64,000 bases of DNA from Notospermus geniculatus. Its lineage: Eukaryota; Nemertea; Pilidiophora; Heteronemertea; Lineidae. Both the position numbers and the translations under genes were made by a program. The stretch covers positions 99,712 through 163,711 of the forward strand of contig NMRB01001262.1 of assembly GCA_002633025.1 (NCBI GenBank), in the 5' to 3' direction. Positions 44,490 through 52,044 of the stretch are shown here, in pieces. Positions within the stretch are counted from its first letter, which is position 1. Every line of letters starts with the position of its first letter. The notes beneath the pieces are model-generated. The model was not told the DNA's origin. It did not search any database and saw only the letters and a list, made by a program, of their open reading frames with translations.

Positions 44490-45360
44490 GGCAGGCATCT
44501 GGATGGCGAAGAAATGTTCCAGCGCAGATCCAGACACGTCGCTCGCACATGACCATATGTCATCGTCGTACGGAACAATCTAAAACACAGAATGGGACAA
44601 TTATGTAGGGCCGAGGAAGGCATCCGAGACGGGATTTCTATCAGTAAGAAGCAGTGAAGCCTTGGCTTCGAATCTTGAGAAGAAATATTCACAAAGCCAG
44701 ACAATGACCACCTGAAAACGTCGTACGTCATCTTTGTACGGAGCTATCTAAAACATGGGATGGCACAATTGTGGGGCTGAGGAGGCACTGACACAGGGTT
44801 TCAATCAGTCAGTAGCAATGAGACATTGCCTTCGAATCTTGAGAAGAAATTTTTAGTTACAAATCCAGACATGACCACCCGCAAATCGTCGTATGTCATA
44901 TGCGTTATCATCGTACGGAGCTATCTAAAATGGGGAACAGCACAATTGTGGGGCTGAGAAGGCATTGAGACAGTATCAGTCAGAAGCAGTGAGACCCTTG
45001 GCTTTGAATCTTGAGAATGAGAAGAAATGTTGTGGTCACAAAATCAGACGAAAATCGTCATGTGTCATACGTCATCGTCGTATGGAGCTATCTAAAACAC
45101 GGAACGGCACAACTGTGGGGCCGAGAAGGCATTGAGACAGTGTTTCTCTCAGTCAGTAGCAATGAAACCTTGCCTCCGAATCTTGATGGAGAAGACATTT
45201 TTAGTCACAAATCCAGACATGCCCACCCGAAAAACGTCATATGTCGTACGTCATAATCGTATGGAGCTATCTAAAACACGGAATGGCACAATTGCGGAGC
45301 CGAGGAGGCACTGAGACACAATTTTTCTTAGAGACAATGAGACCTTGGCTTTGAATCAGC
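44490..45360. repeat. Tandem array T4, unit about 165-180 bp, four to five units
   Basis: Recurring blocks: GGAGCTATCTAAAACA, TGGCACAATTGTGGGGC, GAGGCACTGA, TCGAATCTTGAGAAGAAAT, CAAATCCAGACATGACCACC and CGTACGTCAT. Units diverge by 10-20 percent by eye and vary in length. The CGTATGTCATACGTCATCG segment is itself sub-repeated. Confidence 0.85.
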
Positions 45361-45555
45361 TACCTTTGCATACATTACCTCAGGGTTAGGCATAACTCAT
45401 CAGATGAAATGTATTTGGTATCAATTAGGGATTTAGTACCTCGGCGAAGTTCTAGATGGCAGCATTGTTGTAATGTGTCTGGTGGCTTCGAGGGTTGAAT
45501 TGTGTGGGGTAGGTGTGGTATCTGAGGTGGATGAGAAGGTGTGACATACACAGGA

Positions 45556-45825
45556 GCCCCGAGGATAACCTTGTGGTTATCAAGTCTGCATTGCAAGCGG
45601 CAGGTCCTGGGTTTGAATCCAGCCTGGGTCATTTGGGATGAACTATCCCCGGGCTCTTCACGTCCATCAAATGGGAGAGTAAGCTGTGTGGCCTTATGCC
45701 TTGCACATTACAAAGGGCAAGTAAATGACCCCATCCAAGTGAGGAGCACGAGTAGCTTGAGATGGCCTCATCCGTACTTACCAGGGCCAATTTCGGTTGG
45801 TCCTGATGGAAAAATCCAGTACCCC
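45556..45825 (+). repeat. SINE-B, near full length
   Basis: Head AACCTTGTGG and GGTTTGAATCC; GTCCATCAAATGGGAGAGTA, GAGGAGCACGAGTAGCTTGA, GTCCTGATGGAAAAATCC tail with a small deletion in GGCCAAT..TTCGG. Confidence 0.9.
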
Positions 45826-45859
45826 AATCAACACAACAACTCCCTCCCCAGATCCCAGA

Positions 45860-46053
45860 ATTTCGCAAATTTTCAACCCCACCCGGGGTCTTCCTCAGGC
45901 ACTTTCTAGTAGAGATTACAGAAGTGAAGGATCTCTACCAGGAAGTGCCTGAGGAAGACACCGGTTGGGGTCGAAAATTTGCGAAATTCGGAGACGACTT
46001 TATGTTTTAATACTATCATTTTGTGTGTCGTTTTTTGTGCTCTATGTTGGATA
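45860..46053 (+). mobile_element. Hairpin retroelement HRE, copy 4 (best preserved core)
   Basis: Flanked by perfect 13-bp copies of CCCAGATCCCAGA (45847-45859, 46054-46066). Arms of about 57 nt (ATTTCGCAAATTTTCAACCC ... GTCGAAAATTTGCGAAAT) with a 14-nt loop, then CGGAGACGACTTTATGTTTT and the tail ACTATCATTTTGTGTGTCGT..TGCTCTATGTTGGATA. No open frame. Duplication length points to target-primed reverse transcription, not cut-and-paste. Confidence 0.9.
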
Positions 46054-46227
46054 CCCAGATCCCAGATTGTTTTTACACGAAAAGGAATGCACCAAGTTTT
46101 ATGGACTTCACTCTTATCAAACGAAGAGAAGATGAATGTTAAAAAGTTACCCAACACGAACCTGTGTAGAGAGGGTACGGAAAATCTAAACCAGTGCAAC
46201 TGTTCAGTGTAGGATAGTAGGCCTATC

Positions 46228-46488
46228 TTAACCCAATAGAGCCGCCTTTTTTTGCACTTTCCATCTGTAGCTTTCACCGCCCTAAACCACCACGAGACGT
46301 ATGAGTCAAGGCAGTTTATGGTGGTATTGGCGTCTGGAAACATGGCGGTGCCGGCAGCAATCGGTGATTTTCATTTCTACATCAGAGGTGATGGGGATTT
46401 TTGTCAAAACGTGGGCGTGGTCTTCTAGGCGGCTCACAGTAGGCCGGTTTAGGGCGGCATGGGGTCTATCGCGTGTCTATTGGGTTAA
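46228..46488. mobile_element. piggyBac-like MITE
   Basis: TTAA at both ends; CCCAATAGA and TCTATTGGG are perfect inverse termini. A second inverse pair further in is CCGCCCTAAACC / GGTTTAGGGCGG. TTAA targets and CCC termini are established features of the piggyBac superfamily. No transposase frame. Confidence 0.85.
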
Positions 46489-46639
46489 TGCAACAGGTTC
46501 AAAACTCTTAACCCTGTGTGAGGACCATCAGGGTCTTTTTAACAATTTCTATTTTTTCAGGAACAGTGGGTGGGACACAACTGTCAGTGTCGCATTTTTA
46601 GACTGTGACGTTTTGTATGTTCGACAAGAGGTCAAAGGG

Positions 46640-47387
46640 GGGTAGTTATTAAGTACGGAACGGAACGGAACGGAATCGTGGTTGCAAACGGAATGTAAAA
46701 TACGGACTGACCCTGAAACTGGAACGGAACAAAGTTAATCTTCATTTCATTTCAAGTGGACAGTGCCGCGCTGTTATGTAAATTCGTTCTATCATGTTTG
46801 TGGTGAGCTCAACTCTAAGGTCTTGCCAATCTTTGTTGGTGTAGTGCTTTAGTGATGGGTTCGATTCTATTTTGGGGTTGGGGGTAGGCCTACTAGCCTG
46901 CTGTTGGCGATTGGTTCGGTAATTGGGTAGTCTCACCTTATTGTAATTGGGATAAGACAATTCTTTAGTTGTGTGAGTCTTTTACCGGCCACTCTGGTGG
47001 GGTAGTGCGTTAGTGGTTGGTTCGATTACTGGCCGCTAAGTTTATTGGAATGGGGTAGGCCTTCCCTACCAGAGGGACTGCCAAGACCAAAGAATGAAAT
47101 CAACTACTGAAGCAATATACCATCCCACAGGCAAAAAGGAACTCCATACCGGTACTAACTCCAATATAGAATCGAACCCACCACAAATGCATTGCCCCAA
47201 TAAAGTAAACAGCACGACCTAATAATCAAGCTTTAATACCAACATAACAGAACAAACCCAACATCACAGCACAGCGCTATCATTAAGATTAAGTCTCTTG
47301 CGTTCCAGTTACAGGGTCGGTCCGTCTTTTGCATTCCGTTTGCAACCGCGATTCCGTTCCGTTCCGTTCCGTACTTAATAACTACCC
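46640..47387. mobile_element. Mutator-like non-autonomous element (748 bp)
   Basis: Perfect 9-bp duplications GTCAAAGGG (46631-46639, 47388-47396). Terminal inverted repeats of about 100 bp begin GGGTAGTTATTAAGTACGGA followed by (ACGGA)n and GGTTGCAAACGGAATG. Internal sub-repeats contain GGGTTCGATTCTAT. Nine-bp duplications with long inverted repeats are typical of Mutator-like elements. No MuDR-type frame. Confidence 0.9.
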
Positions 47388-47396
47388 GTCAAAGGG

Positions 47397-47698
47397 CTGT
47401 GTTCCAACAAGCCAAGCCCGTTACTTACGGGCCAAAAATAGAAATGACGAGTGTATCACTCTCGAGGAGGGAAGGAGAGCAGTTTTAAAACCCAGAGGTT
47501 GAAAGTCATGGAATGTCATTAGTCAAACGCCTACACAAATATCTTCAAGTGATTCTCGGAAACTTCCCCTGTAGGCACGTGGAATGACTGCCACGCTTTT
47601 CTGCCACTTTCCTCTCTTCAAAGCCACTTAATGGATTTTATACAGGGTGTTCCAATGAAGTTGTCTCTTGAACAACTGAACAATACCATGAATAAAAG
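47397..47698. other. No gene seen
   Basis: TACAGGGTGTTCCAATGAAG near 47641 resembles a transposon end; no partner. Confidence 0.4.
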
Positions 47699-47988
47699 TT
47701 GAAAGTCAAAGTTTGGGTTTATAGTCTGATATCAACAACGGTAGAGGTGTCATCCGACTTTACACTTTAACCCCAGTCTATCCTGAAACCTTTCAGTAGA
47801 ACTCAGATGAGGTTGCTCATTCAGCGCTACAATCTGAGCACTTCCGACCGGTACCCATTTATACACCTGGGTGGAGAGAGGCCAGTGAGGCAAAGAGACT
47901 TGCCCAAAGTCTCACGCCCAGTGGGATTCGAACCCGGGGCCCTCTGACAGCTAGTCGGAGGCCCGAACCACTTCACCACCATGGCTCC
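47699..47988 (-). repeat. SINE-A, full length
   Basis: Reversed tail AAAGTCAAAGTTTGGGTTTA, body and head GGGATTCGAACCCGGGGCCC..CACTTCACCACCATGGCTCC. Confidence 0.95.
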
Positions 47989-47995
47989 TTGAATA

Positions 47996-48144
47996 CCAGG
48001 ACACCAGGATACAGAAATACCCAAACCCAGTGAGGAATATGAGTACCTTGTGATAGCCTCTTCCATACTTCACAGGGGCAATAATACCAGATACATTTGG
48101 CCCTGATGGAAAAATCAAATGCAATATACAATACAAGATTAGGA
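47996..48144 (+). repeat. SINE-B, 3' half
   Basis: CAGTGAGGAATATGAGTACC, GCCTCTTCCATACTTCACAG, GGCCCTGATGGAAAAATCAA and an AATACAATAC-type tail. Confidence 0.85.
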
Positions 48145-48486
48145 CGCCAAAGAATCAGTGCTGCAAGGATCAAGGGACAAGGGGGCGCTCCCTTTTGGTC
48201 TTGGATGTGAAGAAGGAAAAAGGGACCTAGGACTTGGGGATGCCACCAATGTAATATTAGCAGAAAACCCAGGGAAACTAGGCCATCGAAGGCAAGACTT
48301 CATGCTCTGTATGCCTATCCCCTACGGCAGTCAACAACCCTGCAACCTGTGAAAAGATACGAATCAATATTTATGGTGCCCTGAAATCCCAAGGGGAAAA
48401 TCTCTGACATACCATAAGCATCTCAAAGCTCACCCCGTAAATGACCAAATCCAGGTCCCTCCAGGAAGACTTTCCCTTGACTCTAA
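48145..48486. other. No gene seen
   Basis: Unassigned. Confidence 0.4.
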
Positions 48487-48915
48487 GGAGGACCCTTGAT
48501 ACCCTAGTGGTTATCACATCCACTTAGCAAGCGGAAGGTCCAGGCCTTTTGGTTATCACGGGTTCAAATCCTGGCCCCTCCTGGAACACCCTCCCTTGAC
48601 TCTACAAGGAGGAGCCGTGATAGCCTAGTGGCTATCACATCCACTTAGCAAGCGGCAGGTCCCGGGTTCGAATCCCTCCTGGAACACCTTGCCTTGACTC
48701 TACAAGAAGAGCCTTGATACTAGCATAGTGGTAACCACACCAACCTGGCAAGCGGCAGGTCTCCGATTCAAATCCCGGGCCTTATGGGATAAATCATCCT
48801 TGGCTTTTCACGTCCGTCGCGTGGGACAGTCAGCCATGGTGCCTTGTACCTCGTTCCGTTGTAAGGGCAAGTAAAAGGCCCCAATCCAAGTGAGGAACAT
48901 GAGTAGCTTGACACT
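48487..48915 (+). repeat. SINE-B with three tandem tRNA-like heads
   Basis: Three successive heads (starting about 48487, 48603 and 48708), each with a TA.CCTAGTGG or GCATAGTGG A-box region and a GGTTCAAATCC, GGTTCGAATCC or GATTCAAATCC B box. The first two are joined by CTCCTGGAACACC plus TTGACTCTACAAG linkers. Only the third has the SINE-B body. The first head also contains a small CTTTTGGTTATCACGGG duplication. Confidence 0.9.
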
Positions 48916-49098
48916 GACATATAGAAACACTGGCAGGTGCCACATAGCCGAGATCCAGTTAGAACAGATACCGGTATTAGGCCTACAAATTTTGTTTTAT
49001 TATAAAGGGCAACATGCTAGGCCTATCGAAAAAACAATAGGGGCCTACAATGCAAAGTTGGAATATGCACAACATGCTGAACTATTGGACTTTTGACG

Positions 49099-49423
49099 AG
49101 GGCCGAGCTGGCCCTTGATTCGGGCCGAGTTGGGTCTTGGATAAGGGCCGAGCTGGTGGGCCAAGTTGCATGATCATAGCCTGTGGGCCGAGTTGTCAAT
49201 GGGTCGAGATGGACCTATACCAAGAAAAGAGACCTCTGCAAACTGTCTGTGACTGTTTCATCCTAAAGGATGAAGATACAAATCAACATTTCAATGCTCT
49301 TTGACACTAGTATCCAGCTCAGCCTTGGACGACTGAATCCAGGTCTCTCAACTCGACCACCTTCCCTTGACTCAGAAAGAGACCTTTGCAAACTATCTGT
49401 GACCGTTTCGTCCCAAAGCGGAA
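49099..49423. repeat. Degenerate repeats
   Basis: GGGCCGAGCTGG / GGGCCGAGTTG recur four to five times (49099-49215). Then AGAGACCTCTGCAAACTGTC (49228) recurs as AGAGACCTTTGCAAACTATC (49378) with the following TTTC.TCC.AAAG. Confidence 0.6.
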
Positions 49424-49778
49424 ATGATCGAGACAGACAATTGTCATACATATTCACTTACCGTTCTCTGCCCAGCAAGTGGTAGGCACTCCATGCCAAC
49501 ACATATTTGAAGAAATAATGAAAAATGTCAGATCGTAACTGTTACTACTACAGACACGAATGATTGTTATAATGTTGGATTATAATGGTTCTCTAGCAGC
49601 ATGGCAAGGGGCTTTTCATGCATTCACTTACTTTGAATGGACAGTTATGAATTCAAGAAATCATGTCTTCTTTGCACTCTCCTTAGTTCATAAGACACTG
49701 CATTCGGAACTCCAGGTCCTCAGTGAAGGCACCATTTCCTATTGTCGTGTACAAGTTTTGATGATTGTTGCCTCTCGG
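49424..49778. other. No gene seen
   Basis: Unassigned. Confidence 0.4.
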
Positions 49779-49852
49779 AGGAGCTGTGACAGCCTAGAGC
49801 TTATCACATCCGCTCAGCAAGTGGCAGGTCCCAGGTTCGAATCCAGCCTCGG

Positions 49853-50060
49853 CAGGGACATGTGCGGGGGGTCCGGACCCTCCCTGCTCGTGCAGACCAT
49901 AGATTTTTTTACATAAATAAAAGGGCGAGTGGCTGAAATGCTGGGAAATGACGTCTTCGGCGTGCAGATTTTACAAAAGTTCCAATGCGAGGGGACACCC
50001 CCCTCACGCTCCCCCTCAGGCTTTCCTACCCCCCTGCTTGAAATCCTGGACACGGGCCTG
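49853..50060. mobile_element. CAGG...CCTG MITE nested in SINE-B
   Basis: Starts CAGGGACATGTGCGGGGGG, ends AATCCTGGACACGGGCCTG. Flanks CTCGG and CTGGG are a 5-bp duplication with one difference, matching the host GCCTGGGCTGT. Confidence 0.8.
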
Positions 50061-50103
50061 CTGGGCTGTACAGGATTATCATTCCTAGTTCTTCAGTCTG
50101 TTG

Positions 50104-50369
50104 ATAAATATCAAGAAGTCAACTTCCAGAATCTTACGAATTTTTGACCCCAACCGGGGTCTTCCTCAGGCACTTTTCAGTTGTTTGTACAGGATTCTTC
50201 AGATCTACATGTACATTTGAGATTCAGCTCAGTCTTTTCTGGTCTCTCCAACTGAAAAGTGCCTGAGGAAGACCCCGGTTGGGGTTGAAAATTCGTAAGA
50301 TTCTGGAAGTTGACTTCTTGATATTTATCATTTTGTGTGTCAATTTTTGTGCTTTCTCGTTCTTTGGAT
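50104..50369 (+). mobile_element. Hairpin retroelement HRE, copy 5 (longest arms)
   Basis: Flanked by CTTCAGTCTGTTG (50091-50103) and CTTCAGTCCGTTG (50370-50382). The first base pairs begin at the element edge: ATAAATATCAAGAAGTCAAC pairs with GTTGACTTCTTGATATTTAT just before the tail CATTTTGTGTGTCAATTTTT. Arms carry CCCCAACCGGGGTCTTCCTC and the inverse. Outer arm sequence differs from other copies but is self-complementary. Confidence 0.92.
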
Positions 50370-50689
50370 CTTCAGTCCGTTGCATGGGACAGTAATCCGG
50401 AGTGCGTCATCTTGCCCTGACAAGTGTTCCAATCACTCTACCCTCCCTCACTCCAAAAGGGAACACAGTCGAAGGACCAAGTGACCATACGCCTTGATTT
50501 ATCAAGACGGTAGTGCCTTGTACCTTGTGCCTTGCAAGGGCAAGTAAAAGACCCCATCAAAGTGAGGAACACGAGTAGCTTGAGATGGCCTCTTCTGTAC
50601 TTACCAGGGCCAGTAATGCTTTGGCTTCGGCCCTGATAGAAAAATGAAGACAATACAATCCTGATTCACTCTATTATCAGCCCTTTTAA

Positions 50690-50945
50690 GTTATACCCCA
50701 ATCATACTGAGCTAGTTCTCAGTACGTTCTTCAAAATGTTGCCGAACGGGCTCAAACTGTGCGAACGGAGTGGACGTAGTGGCAACTTTTTACAGTCTTT
50801 TTATGAACTTCATGGACGGGAAGGGTGCTCTAGAATATCGAAGCATTATTTGGCCAAGGGTTACACGTTCTAGCCTGTTTTACAATTTTTTAAGGACGGG
50901 GCAGGACGTTTTGCGAACTATTTCTGTGTGACAGGCCCTTTACAA
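50690..50945. mobile_element. Foldback MITE, family Q, full copy
   Basis: TACTGAGCTAGTTCTCAGTA near the left end; TTTTGCGAACTATTTCTGTG near the right. Interior GTGCGAACGGAGTGGACGTA and GCATTATTTGGCCAAGGGTT. Opposite orientation to the 2366 copy. Confidence 0.7.
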
Positions 50946-51503
50946 ATGATTTCCATTGATGTCCTTTTGCAGATTGTTCAAGAATCCGACACTCCACAAG
51001 AAAGACTGGAAGATCAGCCTGGGAGTTGACGAGTTTGGAACTTTTTGAAACCAAGTCAAGAAGAAGGTGAGCGTCGATAATCAAAGATTATAAGTTATTC
51101 ATCGTTTTGACAAGCTCCCGCCATCTTGGATTCGACGAAGATTTCGTGCATGTGCACTTGTCTGGTACACAAGGTAAGCTAACCAAAACATGTGATCATA
51201 AAATATGAATTTGCGTACCAGACAGTCATTTGCATACCGGTACATAAGTTACCATGAAATCTCGTAAAAATCAAAATGGCGGCGACACATCNGGGTGGGA
51301 GCTCTCAGTCTCCCCTAGAAAATTTTGAAATCTAGAAGGCCGTTGGTGCGATTTCCCAGTATCTGAGGGACAATTTACAAGACAATTCTGTGGCACATTG
51401 AAAAAGGGCAATTTTTCTAACGTTGGTCACCGAAAAAGGGCAGGGGGGGCACGGGCCGGGTGTGCCCCCTGTATCCGTGCCTGTTCTGTCACAGACAAAG
51501 TCA
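50946..51503. other. No gene; MITE end, one-base gap
   Basis: CCCCCTGTATCCGTGCCTG at about 51466-51484 looks like a CAG...CTG MITE end; its other end may be lost at the single n (51292). AAAATGGCGGC lies just before the gap. Confidence 0.4.
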
Positions 51504-51741
51504 TTCGTCAGAGAGTGGTGTAGTGGAACACATTGGCACCTATCACCTCTGCGGTTCCGGGTTCGATCCCCGGTCGGACTCGGTACTCATGTGATAGAGA
51601 GGGCGCCTCTCTGAAAGGGCAGGTTTTGTCTGGACACTCCGGTTTCCTCCCGCGGAACATCAAATATTGTCTATAGAAGTAATAATGCCGTATCTGGCGC
51701 TCAGCTGTCGGCTCAATATTTTTAAATTAAATTTGAACTTG
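51504..51741 (+). repeat. SINE-D, full copy
   Basis: Head with TGGTGTAGTGG (A box) and GGTTCGATCCC (B box), then GTACTCATGTGATAGAGAGG, GGACACTCCGGTTTCCTCCC, TAATGCCGTATCTGGCGCTC and a TTTTTAAATTAAA tail. Reference copy for fragments at 258, 1915, 8505 and 27004. Confidence 0.85.
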
Positions 51742-51742
51742 A

Positions 51743-52044
51743 GGAGCCATGGTGGTGTAGTGGTTCAGGCCTCTGACTAGCATTCAGAGGGTCCCGGGTT
51801 CGAATCCCACTGGGCGTGAGACTTTGGGCAAGTCTCTTTGCCTCACCGGCCTCTCTCCACCCAGGTGTATAAATGGGTACCAGTCGGAAATGCTTGGATT
51901 GTAGCGCTGAATGAGCAGCTCATCTGAGTTCTACTGAAAGGTTTCAGGATAGACTGGGGTTAAAGTGTAAAGTCGGATGACACCTCCACCGTTGTTGATA
52001 TCAGACTATAAACCCAAACTTTAACTTTTTCAAACTTTTAACTT
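51743..52044 (+). repeat. SINE-A, full length
   Basis: Head TGGTGTAGTGG and GGTTCGAATCC; GACTTTGGGCAAGTCTCTTT; GAATGAGCAGCTCATCTGAG; AAAGTCGGATGACACCTCCA; tail AAACTTTAACTTTTTC. It abuts the SINE-D tail. Confidence 0.95.

Larger units (their letters stand above)
49779..50660 (+). repeat. SINE-B split by two elements and an extra segment
   Basis: Pieces in order: head (49779-49852, AGGTTCGAATCCAGCCTCGG), short middle (50061-50090), CCGTTGCATGGGACAGTAA (from 50378), about 100 bp of unrelated sequence (50404-50510), then GTGCCTTGTACCTTGTGCCT to GGCCCTGATAGAAAAATGAA. Reassembly in order matches full-length copies. Confidence 0.85.

Noticed and set aside
51743-51815. Functional tRNA gene
   Set aside because: A and B boxes are present, but no acceptor stem closes the fold and a shared SINE body follows in every copy.
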